DNA of 41,342 bases from Allobosea sp. ASV33. GTDB taxonomy: Bacteria > Pseudomonadota > Alphaproteobacteria > Rhizobiales > Beijerinckiaceae. Made by a program: the position numbers and the translations under genes. Shown piece by piece: positions 8,315 through 17,321 of the stretch (position 1 is its first letter; each line of letters opens with the position of its first letter). Location of the stretch: positions 1-41,342 of the forward strand of contig NZ_JAELTI010000041.1 in the NCBI RefSeq assembly GCF_016428755.1, given 5' to 3'. Below the pieces are notes generated by a model, which worked only from the letters and a program-made list of their open reading frames with translations, was not told where the DNA came from and did no database searches.

Positions 8315-8392
8315 AAGGAATTGCCGGTACGAAACCGCCGGACGCCGTTCCTTGATCCTGATCCCTCATTCCGCGAGACAAGTCGACCGATC

Positions 8393-9448
8393 ATGCGTGT
8401 ACTGGGGATAGAGACGACCTGCGACGAAACGGCAGCCGCGATCGTCTCCGTCGAGCGTTCCGGCGAGAGCAAGATCCTGTCGAACGAGGTGCTGAGCCAG
8501 ATCGCCGCACATGCCGCCTATGGCGGCGTGGTGCCTGAGATCGCGGCGCGCGCCCATGTCGAGGCGATCGATCGCATCATCGCCCGCGCCTTCGCCAATG
8601 CCGACATGAAGCCGGGCGATATCGATGCGGTCGCCGCCGCGGCCGGCCCCGGCCTCGTCGGCGGCGTCATGGTGGGCCTGACCGCCGGCAAAGCGATCGC
8701 GCTCGCCACCGGCAAGCCCTTCATCGCGATCAACCATCTCGAGGCTCATGCGCTGACCGCCCGCCTCACCGACGATCTCGCCTTTCCCTATTTGCTGCTG
8801 CTCGTCTCCGGCGGCCATACCCAATTGCTCGCCGTGCGCGGCGTCGGCGATTATCTCAAGCTCGGTGGCACGATCGACGATGCCGTCGGCGAGGCCTTCG
8901 ACAAGATCGCCAAGATGCTCGCCCTGCCCTATCCCGGCGGCCCCTCGGTCGAGCGCGAAGCCGCCAAGGGCGACCCCGAGCGCTTCGATTTCCCGCGCCC
9001 GATGCAGGGCAGGCCGAGCCCGGATTTCTCGCTCTCGGGCCTCAAGACCGCCGTGCGCCTCGTCGCCGAGCGCATCGCGCCGCTCTCCGACAATGACGTG
9101 GCCGATCTGTGCGCCTCGTTCCAGGCGGCCGTCGTCGACGTGATGGTCGACCGCACCCGCGCCGGCCTGCGCGCCTGCCGCGAGGCCGGCATCACGCCCA
9201 CGACCCTCGTCGTCGCCGGCGGTGTCGCCGCCAACCAGGCGATCCGCAGCGGGCTTAACCGTTTGGCCACCGAGGCCGGCCTGCCGATGGTCGCGCCGCC
9301 GCTCGCGCTCTGCGGCGACAATGGCGCGATGATCGCCTGGGCCGGGCTGGAGCGGCTGAGGCTCGGCCTCATCGACGACATGAGCGCAATCGCCCGCCCG
9401 CGCTGGCCGCTCGACGAACTCTCGCCCGCACCGTCGACCGCTGCATGA
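8393..9448 (+). CDS. tsaD: tRNA N6-adenosine threonylcarbamoyltransferase TsaD
   Basis: 351 residues, the normal length. The start [18 protein letters not shown] is the universal Kae1/TsaD N-terminus, so ATG 8393 is chosen over in-frame codons upstream. The metal-binding [12 protein letters not shown] motif lies near residue 110, [10 protein letters not shown] near 135, the [14 protein letters not shown] loop near 158, and [11 protein letters not shown] near 274. TsaD transfers threonylcarbamoyl to A37 of ANN-decoding tRNAs together with TsaB, TsaE and TsaC, none of which is in this window. Its stop overlaps the gpsA start (ATGA), so the two are co-translated. Confidence 0.97.
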   Translation: MRVLGIETTCDETAAAIVSVERSGESKILSNEVLSQIAAHAAYGGVVPEIAARAHVEAIDRIIARAFANADMKPGDIDAVAAAAGPGLVGGVMVGLTAGKAIALATGKPFIAINHLEAHALTARLTDDLAFPYLLLLVSGGHTQLLAVRGVGDYLKLGGTIDDAVGEAFDKIAKMLALPYPGGPSVEREAAKGDPERFDFPRPMQGRPSPDFSLSGLKTAVRLVAERIAPLSDNDVADLCASFQAAVVDVMVDRTRAGLRACREAGITPTTLVVAGGVAANQAIRSGLNRLATEAGLPMVAPPLALCGDNGAMIAWAGLERLRLGLIDDMSAIARPRWPLDELSPAPSTAA

Positions 9449-10440
9449 GCCCTCGCGCGGCCTATCAGAGCGTCGGCGTCGTCGGCGCCGGCTCTTACGG
9501 AACCGCGCTGGCGCTCGCCGCGGCCCGCGCCGGGCGAGACGTCCGGCTCTGGGCACGCGATGCTCAAACCATCGACGTCATCGAACAGACGCGGCAGGCG
9601 CCGCGCCTTCCCGGCATCGACCTGCCCGAAGGCATCCGTGCGACCGGCTCCCTCGCGGACCTCGCCGATTGCGACGCGCTGATCGTCGCCGTGCCGACGC
9701 AGGCCTTGCGATCGGCCTGTGAAAACCTTGCCGAAGTCCTGCCGCCGCGCGTGCCGGTGATCTCCGCCGCCAAGGGCATCGAACAGGCGAGCGGCCGCTT
9801 CGCCACCGAGATCATCGGTGAGGCATGGCCGGGCGTTGCCGCCGCGATCCTGTCCGGCCCAAGCTTCGCCGCCGATATCGGACGTGGGTTGCCGACGGCC
9901 GTGACGCTCGCGGCCGACAATCCCGATCTGGCGCAGGCCTTGGCCGAGGCACTGAGCTCGTCCGCCTTCCGCATCTACCATTCCACCGACATCCGCGGGG
10001 TCGAGATCGGCGGCGCGGCCAAGAACGTGCTCGCCATCGCAGCCGGCATCGCGGTCGGGCTCGGGCTTGGCGAAAGCGCCCGCGCCGCGCTGGTGGCGCG
10101 CGGCTTCGCCGAATTGCGCCGCTTCGGCGAGGCCTATGGCGCCGATGCGGAAACGCTGATGGGCCTCTCCGGCCTCGGCGATGTCGTGCTGAGCTGCGCC
10201 TCGCCACAATCGCGCAATTTCTCCTATGGTCTGGCACTCGGACAGGGCAAGAGCCCGGCCGAAGCGGCCGGCGGCAAGCTGGCCGAAGGCGCCTTCACCG
10301 CCCCGGCCCTCGTCGAGATGGCGCGTGCGAAAGCGGTCGAGACCCCGATCGCCGCGGCAGTGGCTGCAATCATCGCCGGCGATGTCGGCGTGCGCGATGC
10401 CGTTGCCGCATTGCTGGCGCGGCCGATCCGGGCGGAATGA
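9445..10440 (+). CDS. gpsA: NAD(P)-dependent glycerol-3-phosphate dehydrogenase
   Basis: 331 residues. The N-terminal Rossmann motif [13 protein letters not shown] (about residues 8-20) binds the nucleotide. SAAKGIE near 110 and [10 protein letters not shown] near 135 are family hallmarks. The catalytic lysine lies in [18 protein letters not shown] near 190, and the C-terminal helical domain contains [11 protein letters not shown]. It makes sn-glycerol 3-phosphate from dihydroxyacetone phosphate for phospholipid synthesis. It overlaps tsaD by four bases (ATGA) and is followed 11 bases later by a small gene. Confidence 0.97.
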   Translation: MSPRAAYQSVGVVGAGSYGTALALAAARAGRDVRLWARDAQTIDVIEQTRQAPRLPGIDLPEGIRATGSLADLADCDALIVAVPTQALRSACENLAEVLPPRVPVISAAKGIEQASGRFATEIIGEAWPGVAAAILSGPSFAADIGRGLPTAVTLAADNPDLAQALAEALSSSAFRIYHSTDIRGVEIGGAAKNVLAIAAGIAVGLGLGESARAALVARGFAELRRFGEAYGADAETLMGLSGLGDVVLSCASPQSRNFSYGLALGQGKSPAEAAGGKLAEGAFTAPALVEMARAKAVETPIAAAVAAIIAGDVGVRDAVAALLARPIRAE

Positions 10441-10451
10441 CGGAGGACAAT

Positions 10452-10778
10452 ATGGCGGGAGACTGGTCCGACCTGACGAAGCGCGTCGCGCGCGGCATCG
10501 CCGAGGTCAAGAAGACGACGGGCTCCGAGCTCGTCGCCGAGAGCGGCCCGGTGCCATTGGCCGGACGTATCGCGAGCCCGGTGATCCAGCATCGCCGCCG
10601 CAAAGCCGAGGGCACGCATCGCTTCGTGCTGATCCTGCCTTTCGGCGAGGGCGAGGTTCGCGTCGAGCTCGACCCCAAGGATTATGCCGCGCTGACCCGC
10701 GAGATGGTGCGATTCTGGAACGAACAGGGCGAGGCGGCCTCGCAGCCGCCGACGCCGCTCAAGGAGGACGAGGCCTGA
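10452..10778 (+). CDS. Small conserved-type protein of unknown function
   Basis: 108 residues, start MAGDWSDLTKRVARGIAE. ATG 10452 is chosen because GGAGG lies 6 bases upstream; an ATG at 10437 overlapping the gpsA stop is in frame but has no such site. The protein is soluble and charged, with an amphipathic N-terminus, a basic centre (VIQHRRRKAEGTHRF) and a probable beta region (FVLILPFGEGEVRVELDPKDY). No family recognised. Its stop overlaps the next start (TGATG), so it is part of the tsaD-gpsA-EVE unit. Other alphaproteobacteria often have a YciI-like gene at this place; this protein does not look like YciI. Confidence 0.8.
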   Translation: MAGDWSDLTKRVARGIAEVKKTTGSELVAESGPVPLAGRIASPVIQHRRRKAEGTHRFVLILPFGEGEVRVELDPKDYAALTREMVRFWNEQGEAASQPPTPLKEDEA

Positions 10779-11188
10779 TGGCTCACTGGCTGATCAAATC
10801 CGAACCATCCGTCTGGTCCTGGGATGACCAGGTCAAGGCCGGCGCCAAGGGTACGCATTGGGACGGGGTGAAGAACCACACCGCCAAGCTCAACCTGATG
10901 GCGATGAAGCAGGGCGAGCAGGTCTTCTTCTACCATTCCAACGAGGGGCTGGAGGTCGTCGGCATCGTCGAGGTCGTCAGGGAAGCCTACCCTTGGGAAG
11001 ATGCCGGGCCGCCCTGGGTCCTCGTCGATTTCAAGGCGGTGAAGCCGCTGCCGAAGCCCGTTTCGCTCGTTGCCGTCAAGGCCGAGCCGAAGCTCGCCAA
11101 GATGTCGCTCGTCACCTCCTTCCGCCTCTCGGTCCAGCCGGTGACGGATGAGGAATGGGACATCGTCTGCAAGATGGGCGGGCTTTAG
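10778..11188 (+). CDS. EVE domain protein
   Basis: 136 residues, almost wholly an EVE (PUA-like) domain. MAHWLIKSEPSVWSWDDQ at the N-terminus, WDGVKNHTAKLNLMAMKQGEQVFFYHSNEG near 28-58 and the central GIVEVVREAYP are characteristic. EVE proteins are thought to bind modified bases in RNA or DNA. Sitting in one unit with tsaD, which makes the t6A tRNA modification, is suggestive but the link is inference. ATG overlaps the previous stop (TGATG), with AAGGAGG 12 bases upstream. It ends 5 bases from the convergent DUF2235 gene. Confidence 0.92.
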   Translation: MAHWLIKSEPSVWSWDDQVKAGAKGTHWDGVKNHTAKLNLMAMKQGEQVFFYHSNEGLEVVGIVEVVREAYPWEDAGPPWVLVDFKAVKPLPKPVSLVAVKAEPKLAKMSLVTSFRLSVQPVTDEEWDIVCKMGGL

Positions 11189-11193
11189 AGCGC

Positions 11194-12324
11194 TCACCGA
11201 TAGTAGTCGGCGAAGGGCGGATAGCCCGCCAGAGCGCGCGGCCGATAGGGCAACATCGCGTCGAGTATCGGCACGGCCGCGGCCTGCAGCCGCGGTTCAA
11301 CGGAGACGGCCATCCGCGCCGGCTGCGGCTGAAAGACGTTCAGCACGAAATCCTCTCGCGTGCCCTCGCTCCAGGGCAGCCAGGAGGTCTTGCGCTCGTC
11401 ATGCTGGCGGCCGAGCGCATCCGGCCGCAATTCTGCAATCAGCTTGGGCTCGACGACGAGGGGATGCGCGATGGCTTGCGCCTCAGCGATCATCCAGCCG
11501 AGCGACAGGTCGGAAAGCCCCATCTGCAGGCCATAGCCGCCGCCGATATCGGTATGCACACCGGCGAACCAGACCTGCCGGATCTGCCCCGGCGGTGCTG
11601 CGCTCTCGTCCCATAGCTCGGGCGCGAAGACCTGTCGGTTCTCGTCGATCGCCAGCACCTGGCGGCCATGGGCGACCTGCCGGTTGAGGATCGCATCATG
11701 GAACTTGTGACGGCCCGGCAGGCTGCCGATCCCCGGAAATCCAAGCGCCCTCACCGTATCCCAGACGCCGACGAAGAAGGGCGGCGCCGGCTGCGTGCCA
11801 TGGCGCTGACGGAATGCCGCCGCGGCTTCGGCCCGCGCGGCGGCATCCTCGATCATGTAGACGTCCTTGACGGCGCTCGTGGCGAGGGCCCGCACCTCCT
11901 CCGCCTTAATCGCCTCGCTGAACCCGTCCCAGCGCGTCACCGCCGCGAAGCCGCCTGGAACACCGCAGAGCGCCAGCACCCCGCCGAGGCTGCGGACGGT
12001 GTAGGCTCCGCGGCTGAAGCCGAACAGGAAGACCCGGTCGCCCGGCCTGTAGGCGCAGAGCAGCGCCGCATAGCAATCGATGATGTTGTCGGTGATGCCG
12101 TAGCCGGTCGCCTGCGCCAGCAGATCCTTGATCCGCCGGAACGGCCCGCGAATCTCGCCCTCGTCCGGATTCGAGCCGAGGCCGGGATCATAGAAGCAGA
12201 TTTGCCCGGCGGGGTCGGCCTCGCGCGTCGCCATGAACAGGCGATAGACATTCGTCCAGTTGATCGGGTTGGCGCCGCCGGCCTGTCCCGTCCCATCCGA
12301 GAAGATGCCGATATTGCGCGCCAT
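11194..12324 (-). CDS. DUF2235 alpha/beta-hydrolase-like protein
   Basis: 376 residues. The N-terminus MARNIGIFSDGTGQ is the typical DUF2235 opening, and FLFGFSRGAYTVRSLGG near residue 103 contains the serine-hydrolase nucleophile elbow (GFSRG). FVGVWDTVRALG and WFAGVHTDIGGGY near 230-240 supply the probable acid and histidine region. The DUF2235 family includes the Tle1 phospholipase effectors of type VI secretion, but this copy has no vgrG, PAAR or immunity gene nearby and no signal peptide, so a free-standing cytoplasmic hydrolase of unknown substrate is more likely. It converges on the EVE gene. Confidence 0.88.
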   Translation of the reverse strand: MARNIGIFSDGTGQAGGANPINWTNVYRLFMATREADPAGQICFYDPGLGSNPDEGEIRGPFRRIKDLLAQATGYGITDNIIDCYAALLCAYRPGDRVFLFGFSRGAYTVRSLGGVLALCGVPGGFAAVTRWDGFSEAIKAEEVRALATSAVKDVYMIEDAAARAEAAAAFRQRHGTQPAPPFFVGVWDTVRALGFPGIGSLPGRHKFHDAILNRQVAHGRQVLAIDENRQVFAPELWDESAAPPGQIRQVWFAGVHTDIGGGYGLQMGLSDLSLGWMIAEAQAIAHPLVVEPKLIAELRPDALGRQHDERKTSWLPWSEGTREDFVLNVFQPQPARMAVSVEPRLQAAAVPILDAMLPYRPRALAGYPPFADYYR

Positions 12325-12436
12325 GACGCCTCCCAGGGGCCTATCCTACCATTGGATGAGGCGATCCGGGGATGTTTTGGCGCTGCGCCATGCCCCGAGC
12401 GCCGGCCCCTGCCACGAAAGTGCGATGCACAATGGG

Positions 12437-12464
12437 TTGCCGCGCCGCGCGCGCAACCTATGAT
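12437..12464 (+). promoter_or_regulatory. Candidate promoter of acs
   Basis: TTGCCG (12437-12442) and TATGAT (12459-12464) with a 16-base spacer, 90 bases before the acs ATG, in a gap with no other gene. Confidence 0.45.
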
Positions 12465-12554
12465 GCGTCGAAATCGAAGAAGCGACGTCCGCCGCGCCTA
12501 CCCTTCAGGCGGACCAGCGCAACACAGACGGCCCAAGTCTGGGGAGACGCCCGA

Positions 12555-14507
12555 ATGTCCGAGATCATCTACGACGTCCCGACCTCCTGGGCGAAGAAAG
12601 CCTGGGCGACCGACGCCAAGTACAAGAAAATGTACGCGGCCTCGATCAAGGATCCCGACAAGTTCTGGGGCGAGCACGGGCAGCGCATCGACTGGTTCAA
12701 GCCCTACACCAAGGTCAGGAACGCCAGCTACAAGCCGGGCAAGGTCTCGATCAAATGGTTCGAGGACGGCACGACCAACGTCGCCCATAACTGCATCGAC
12801 CGGCATCTCGCCACCCGCGCCAAGCAGACGGCGATCATCTGGGAAGGCGACGACCCCTCCGAGTCGAAGAAGATCACCTACGGCCAGCTCTATACCGAGG
12901 TCTGCAAGTTCGCGAACGTCCTCAAGGCCAACGGCGTCAAGAAGGGCGACCGCGTCACCATCTACCTGCCGATGATCCCGGAAGCCGCCTATGCGATGCT
13001 GGCCTGCGCCCGCATCGGCGCGGTGCATTCGGTGGTGTTCGGCGGGTTCTCGCCGGATTCGCTGGCGAGCCGGATCGAGGATTCCGATTCGAAGATCGTC
13101 ATCACTGCTGATGAAGGCCTGCGCGGTGGCCGCGCCGTGCCGCTCAAGAAGAACGTCGACAGCGCCGACGACAAGGTGAAGGGCGGCATCGGCACCGTCA
13201 TCGTCGTCAAGCGCACCGGCGGCAACGTCACCATGAAGGAAGGCCGCGACCGCTGGTACCATGACGAGGCCGCCAAGGTCTCCGGCCATTGCCCCCCCGC
13301 CGAGATGAAGGCGGAGGATCCGCTCTTCCTGCTCTACACCTCGGGCTCGACCGGCAAGCCGAAGGGCGTGCTGCACACCACCGCCGGCTATCTCGTCTAC
13401 ACCGCGATCACCCACCAGTACGTCTTCGACTACCATGACGGCGACATCTACTGGTGCACCGCCGACGTGGGCTGGGTGACCGGCCACAGCTACATCCTCT
13501 ACGGGCCGCTCGCCAACGGCGCGACCACGCTGATGTTCGAGGGCATCCCGACCTATCCGACGATCTCGCGCTTCTGGGAGGTCATCGACAAGCACAAGGT
13601 CAACACCTTCTACACCGCGCCGACCGCGATCCGCTCGCTGATGGGCGCCGGCGAGGAGCCGGTGAAGAAGACCAAGCGCAAGTCGCTGCGCCTGCTCGGC
13701 TCGGTCGGCGAGCCGATCAATCCGGAAGCCTGGGAGTGGTATCACCGCGTCGTCGGCGAGCGCCGCTGCCCGATCGTGGACACTTGGTGGCAGACCGAGA
13801 CCGGCGGCATCCTGATCACGCCGCTGCCCGGCGCGACCCAGCTCAAGCCGGGCTCCGCGACGCGCCCCTTCTTCGGCGTCAAGCCCGAGATCGTCGATGC
13901 CGAGGGCAAGGTCCTGGAAGGCGCCTGCGAGGGCAACCTCGTCATCGCCGAGAGCTGGCCCGGCCAGATGCGCACGGTCTACGGCGACCACAAGCGCTTC
14001 GAGGAAACCTATTTCGCGACCTATCCGAACAAGTACTTCACCGGCGACGGCTGCCGGCGCGATGCCGACGGCTATTACTGGATCACCGGCCGCGTCGACG
14101 ACGTCATCAACGTCTCCGGCCACCGCATGGGCACGGCCGAGGTCGAATCGGCGCTGGTCGCGCACCCTTCCGTCTCGGAGGCAGCTGTCGTCGGCTACCC
14201 GCACGACATCAAGGGCCAGGGCATCTATGCCTATGTCACGCTGATGAGCGGCGAGGAGCCGAGCGACACGCTGCGCAAGGAGCTCGTCGCCTATGTCCGC
14301 AACGAGATCGGCCCGATCGCCTCGCCGGACCTGATCCAGTTCGCGCCCGGCCTGCCCAAGACCCGCTCCGGCAAGATCATGCGCCGCATCCTGCGCAAGA
14401 TCGCCGAGGACGAGTTCGGCGCGCTCGGCGACACCTCGACGCTGGCCGATCCCGCCGTCGTCGACGACCTCGTCGCCAACCGCCAGAACAAGCGCAAGGC
14501 GGGCTGA
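12555..14507 (+). CDS. acs: Acetyl-CoA synthetase (AMP-forming)
   Basis: 650 residues, the usual length. ATG 12555 has GGGGAG upstream and gives [17 protein letters not shown]; the open frame extending further 5' has no such support. The AMP-binding P-loop [15 protein letters not shown] lies near residue 265, [11 protein letters not shown] near 413, [31 protein letters not shown] near 495-525, and the C-terminal [12 protein letters not shown] carries the lysine (about 607) that is adenylation-critical and controlled by acetylation in this family. It activates acetate to acetyl-CoA for growth on acetate. No acetyltransferase or deacetylase gene lies next to it. Single gene with its own promoter candidate and terminator. 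Confidence 0.97.
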   Translation: MSEIIYDVPTSWAKKAWATDAKYKKMYAASIKDPDKFWGEHGQRIDWFKPYTKVRNASYKPGKVSIKWFEDGTTNVAHNCIDRHLATRAKQTAIIWEGDDPSESKKITYGQLYTEVCKFANVLKANGVKKGDRVTIYLPMIPEAAYAMLACARIGAVHSVVFGGFSPDSLASRIEDSDSKIVITADEGLRGGRAVPLKKNVDSADDKVKGGIGTVIVVKRTGGNVTMKEGRDRWYHDEAAKVSGHCPPAEMKAEDPLFLLYTSGSTGKPKGVLHTTAGYLVYTAITHQYVFDYHDGDIYWCTADVGWVTGHSYILYGPLANGATTLMFEGIPTYPTISRFWEVIDKHKVNTFYTAPTAIRSLMGAGEEPVKKTKRKSLRLLGSVGEPINPEAWEWYHRVVGERRCPIVDTWWQTETGGILITPLPGATQLKPGSATRPFFGVKPEIVDAEGKVLEGACEGNLVIAESWPGQMRTVYGDHKRFEETYFATYPNKYFTGDGCRRDADGYYWITGRVDDVINVSGHRMGTAEVESALVAHPSVSEAAVVGYPHDIKGQGIYAYVTLMSGEEPSDTLRKELVAYVRNEIGPIASPDLIQFAPGLPKTRSGKIMRRILRKIAEDEFGALGDTSTLADPAVVDDLVANRQNKRKAG

Positions 14508-14536
14508 CACGCCCGTTTCGGAGGGACATCGAAAAC

Positions 14537-14567
14537 GGCCTGCCCGCATCTGCGCGCAGGCCATTTT
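14537..14567 (+). terminator. Intrinsic terminator after acs
   Basis: Arms GGCCTGC and GCAGGCC flank a 12-base loop, followed by ATTTTC, 30 bases past the acs stop. Confidence 0.7.
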
Positions 14568-14718
14568 CATGGGATCGGGCGCCAGCAGATGGGAACCGGA
14601 GCCGATATCGAGGGTTCGCAACGCCGCAGGCCTGCGCTAGACCATGCTCATGCCGCGTTCATCGCATGTCCTGATAATGACGTAACGTTCGGCTGACCGA
14701 GATCGGAACCCGCGCCTG

Positions 14719-15441
14719 ATGACGACGATCAAGACCGCATCGACCGCCACCCTGGCACGCGCCGCCGCCCTGCTGCCTCTGCTGGCGCTGACGGCCTGCG
14801 CCGGCTCGCAGCGCTTCGACGGGCCGGTGATGAACCAGCCCTCCTACAGCCAGCCCCTGCCCTCCGCGCCGCCGATCAGCTCGGCCCCGATCACCTCGGA
14901 GCCTCTGCCGCCGCCGGGCGGCTATCCCGCTGCGCCGCCCCAGGCCGGGGGCTATCCTGTCGCGGGTGCCCCGCAGGGCGGCGCCCTGCCCCCGCCCCAG
15001 GACCCGTTCTTCGATCCCAATGCCGGGGCCGCACCGCAAGGCCAGCCGCAGGGCCTGCCCCCGGCCGGCCAGCCGGGGCAGGACCCAGGCCTGCGCGGCA
15101 GCAACAATCAGGTCGCGGGCCTCGGCCCGGCACCCGCGGCAGCGCCGCGCCCCTCGGCCAGCCGGGACGGCATGGTCGGCGGCTGGACGGCTCGCGAGGC
15201 GACCGGGGGAACCTGCCGGGTGCAATTGTCGAGCAGCCCGACGCTCGATCTCTACCGCGCCTCCTCGTCCGGCTGCGCCAACAAGGATCTGCAGAAGATT
15301 TCGGCCTGGGATTTCCGGGATGGCGAGGTCTATCTCTACCAGCAGGGCGGCACGGTCGCGGCCCGGCTGCGCAGCTCCGGCTCCGGCGCGCTCGACGGCG
15401 CGGTCACCAAATCCGGCGCCTCGCTGTCGCTGAACCGGTAG
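14719..15441 (+). CDS. AprI/Inh-domain lipoprotein (protease-inhibitor family)
   Basis: 240 residues. A signal peptide ends in the lipobox LTAC (Cys about 27), so the mature protein should be lipid-anchored. Residues 30-150 are a Pro/Gly/Gln-rich low-complexity spacer. The C-terminal 90 residues (GGWTAREATGGTCRVQLSSSPTLDLYRASSSGCANKDLQKISAWDFRDGEVYLY) match the AprI/Inh beta-barrel, which in Pseudomonas and Erwinia inhibits secreted serralysin-type metalloproteases. Two cysteines in this domain fit its conserved disulfide. No cognate protease gene is in the window, and many rhizobial members are thought to be general envelope lipoproteins. Confidence 0.85.
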   Translation: MTTIKTASTATLARAAALLPLLALTACAGSQRFDGPVMNQPSYSQPLPSAPPISSAPITSEPLPPPGGYPAAPPQAGGYPVAGAPQGGALPPPQDPFFDPNAGAAPQGQPQGLPPAGQPGQDPGLRGSNNQVAGLGPAPAAAPRPSASRDGMVGGWTAREATGGTCRVQLSSSPTLDLYRASSSGCANKDLQKISAWDFRDGEVYLYQQGGTVAARLRSSGSGALDGAVTKSGASLSLNR

Positions 15442-15457
15442 AGGCTAAGCCAGCTGC

Positions 15458-15548
15458 GTCATGGCCGGGCTCGTCCCGGCCATTCACGTCTTCGTCGATG
15501 AAGGCCTGTGTTCAAGGCGTGGATGCTCGCCACAAGGGCGAGCATGAC
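15458..15548. repeat. Composite intergenic inverted repeat, variant
   Basis: Begins GTCATGGCCGGGCTCGTCC (folding on GGCC) and ends GGGCGAGCATGAC. Same GTCAT...ATGAC frame as the other elements but different inner words. Lies between converging genes. Confidence 0.6.
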
Positions 15549-15585
15549 GGTGGTTAGGCCGGCACAGAGGCCGTGAGTTCGAGGC

Positions 15586-16200
15586 TCAAGCTCCGAAGGT
15601 CCGGGCCAGCAGCGTGCTCGGCCAGAAGCTCTTCTGGATCGACAGGGCCATCGTCGCGAAGCCCTTGGCGTTGTCGAGCGCCTCGTCGAGGATCGTGAAG
15701 GGCGTCGCAGCCCCGGTCGCGATCACGCCCTCGACATCGGCATAGCCGCCGACGAGATCGGCCTCGAACTTCGCGGCGAGCCGGCGCATCGCCGTATTCT
15801 CCGGCAGGCAGGTCAGATAGAGCGTGCGGACACCGCGATTGCGCGCCGCCGTGATCAGCCGGCCGAACAGTTGCGAACCGACCCCACGGCGCCGCCACGG
15901 CGTCTCGACGCTGAACGCAGCCTCGCCGGTCAGCGCGATGATGTCGTCGAGGCCGCGCAATTCGGCCGCCCCGCGCACCACGCCGTCGACGACATAGGCA
16001 TAGACCAGGCCGCCGACATTGAATGTCGTCCTGGCATAGGATTCGAGGAACTCGTCATTCACCGCCGTGCCGAAGCGCTGGTGGCGCGTCACGGGGTCGA
16101 GCCTGAGCAGATGCTCTCTGAACAGATCGCGCTCCGTCGGCCACAGCCGCCGGATCACGCCATCGCCGGCTCTTTTGCCGGATTGTCGCGAACGGACCAA
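15586..16200 (-). CDS. GNAT-family N-acetyltransferase
   Basis: 204 residues. RRRGVGSQLFGRLITAARNRGVRTLYLTCLPENTAMRRLAAKF (about 105-148) is the acetyl-CoA-binding motif A plus motif B of the GNAT fold. The N-terminal part (RRLWPTERDLFREHLLRLDPVTRHQRFG) resembles stand-alone GNATs related to protein-acetyltransferase domains. The start is TTG 16200: AGGAG lies 7 bases upstream, and no in-frame ATG fits. Substrate unknown. It is separated from acs by the AprI-like gene, so a role in Acs acetylation is not supported. Confidence 0.85.
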   Translation of the reverse strand: MVRSRQSGKRAGDGVIRRLWPTERDLFREHLLRLDPVTRHQRFGTAVNDEFLESYARTTFNVGGLVYAYVVDGVVRGAAELRGLDDIIALTGEAAFSVETPWRRRGVGSQLFGRLITAARNRGVRTLYLTCLPENTAMRRLAAKFEADLVGGYADVEGVIATGAATPFTILDEALDNAKGFATMALSIQKSFWPSTLLARTFGA

Positions 16201-16529
16201 TTGTCATCTCCTGAACTGCGCAAGTGCCGCGCTAACCGACCAGGAGGCGTTGTCTTCCCTAACTCGGCACAGACATCGTACTGTCGGCGCGCGATTGCAA
16301 GAGCGCGACCTGCGGCATTTTCGCCGACCCAGCGGAAAAATCGAGCGATAACCGCGCAGTTACATGCACCACATGCATGACAAAGGCCTCATGTGACGTT
16401 AGGTAGGGCAACCGAAAAAACCACTATTGCGCCGTAAAATGGCGTGCAATAATTTCGCGTTGACCCCGATGACGGCACGCCCGGCATGCGCTAAGTTGCG
16501 TGCTCCCGGTCACTCATATTTGAAGATCC
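16201..16529 (+). other. Intergenic region with probable cold-shock gene leader
   Basis: 329 bp between the divergent GNAT gene and the cold-shock gene, with no ORF of note. It is more A/T-rich than its surroundings in 16380-16470. TTGCGC and TAATTT 17 bases apart (about 16425-16455) and a TTGACC at about 16460 are weak promoter candidates. A long 5' leader is usual for cold-shock genes, but I see no defined structure. Confidence 0.35.
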
Positions 16530-17210
16530 ATGTTCGATCGTCGCAAGCCTCCCGCTGCTCAGCCTTTCGTCACGCACGAAAACATTGAAGCCAAGGTCAA
16601 GTGGTTCGACCCCGAGAAGGGGTTCGGTTTCGCATCGCCCTCCGACGGTTCGGGCGATGTCTTCTTGCATGTCTCGGCCATCGGCCCGCTCGATCAGCAG
16701 GACCTGCTGCCCGGCGCGACGATCGTTGCCGATCTCGGCGAAGGTCGCCGCGGCCTTCAGGTCGTCGCTGTCCATGAGATCGACGCCTCGACGGCGACGC
16801 AGACCGCGCCGGCACCCCGCGCTTTCTCGCCCCGTCCTCCGCGCGATGATTTCGGCGGTGGCGGCGGCTATGGCGATCGGGATCGCGGCGGCTTCGGTGG
16901 CGACCGCGGTGGCTACGGCGGCGGGGATCGCGGCGGCTTCGGCGGCGGCGATCGCGGCCCGCGCGGCGGCGGCTTCCAGGATCGCAACAGCGGCCCGGTC
17001 GAAGGCCCCTATGACGGCGCCGTGAAGTTCTTCAACTCGGACCGCGGCTTCGGCTTCATCGCCCCCGACAAGGGCGGCCCGGACGTGTTCCTGCACGTCT
17101 CGTCGCTGGGCCGCAGCGGCCTGCAGCCGCCGATGGACGGGCAGCGCGTGCGCTTCTCGATCCGCACCGGCCGCAAGGGTCCGGAAGCTGCCGACGTCAG
17201 CTTCATCTGA
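16530..17210 (+). CDS. Double cold-shock-domain protein with RGG/GGD linker
   Basis: 226 residues with two cold-shock domains. The first (about 20-85) has KVKWFDPEKGFGFASP (RNP1-like) and DVFLHVSAI (RNP2-like); the second (about 160-226) has AVKFFNSDRGFGFIAP and DVFLHVSSL. They bind single-stranded RNA/DNA. The linker (about 105-150) is a low-complexity run of GGYGDRDRGGFGGDRGG-type repeats, an RGG-like region common in eukaryotic RNA-binding proteins and unusual in bacterial Csp, most of which are a single 70-residue domain. Two-domain proteins occur in alphaproteobacteria. A weak GAAG ribosome site precedes ATG 16530. A strong terminator follows. Confidence 0.92.
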   Translation: MFDRRKPPAAQPFVTHENIEAKVKWFDPEKGFGFASPSDGSGDVFLHVSAIGPLDQQDLLPGATIVADLGEGRRGLQVVAVHEIDASTATQTAPAPRAFSPRPPRDDFGGGGGYGDRDRGGFGGDRGGYGGGDRGGFGGGDRGPRGGGFQDRNSGPVEGPYDGAVKFFNSDRGFGFIAPDKGGPDVFLHVSSLGRSGLQPPMDGQRVRFSIRTGRKGPEAADVSFI

Positions 17211-17236
17211 TCGCCCGCAGCTTCGCTGAAATAACG

Positions 17237-17267
17237 AAGGCCCGCCATCCGGCGGGCCTTTTCTTTT
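17237..17267 (+). terminator. Intrinsic terminator after the cold-shock gene
   Basis: Arms AAGGCCCGCC and GGCGGGCCTT (10 bp, perfect) with a 4-base ATCC loop and a following TTCTTTT. It may also stop transcripts from bfr on the other strand, since the reverse side has a weaker T-rich tail. Confidence 0.92.
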
Positions 17268-17321
17268 GGCATGACCGAAACGACGGGAGGCGCGCCGCCG
17301 GAGCGGCGCAACTCAACCGCC

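Noticed and set aside
11194-12324. Type VI secretion effector (Tle1)
   Set aside because: DUF2235 is shared with Tle1, but there is no vgrG, PAAR, immunity or secretion gene nearby.
12498-14621. 707-residue open frame on the minus strand
   Set aside because: Lies antisense to acs, which has all expected motifs; the translation has no family features.
15586-16200. GNAT as the acetyltransferase controlling Acs
   Set aside because: A single-domain GNAT two genes away, with no co-transcription; proximity alone does not support it.
16855-16985. Possible repeat or CRISPR-like array in the cold-shock gene
   Set aside because: The periodicity is the coding sequence of the Gly/Asp/Arg linker; no spacers.
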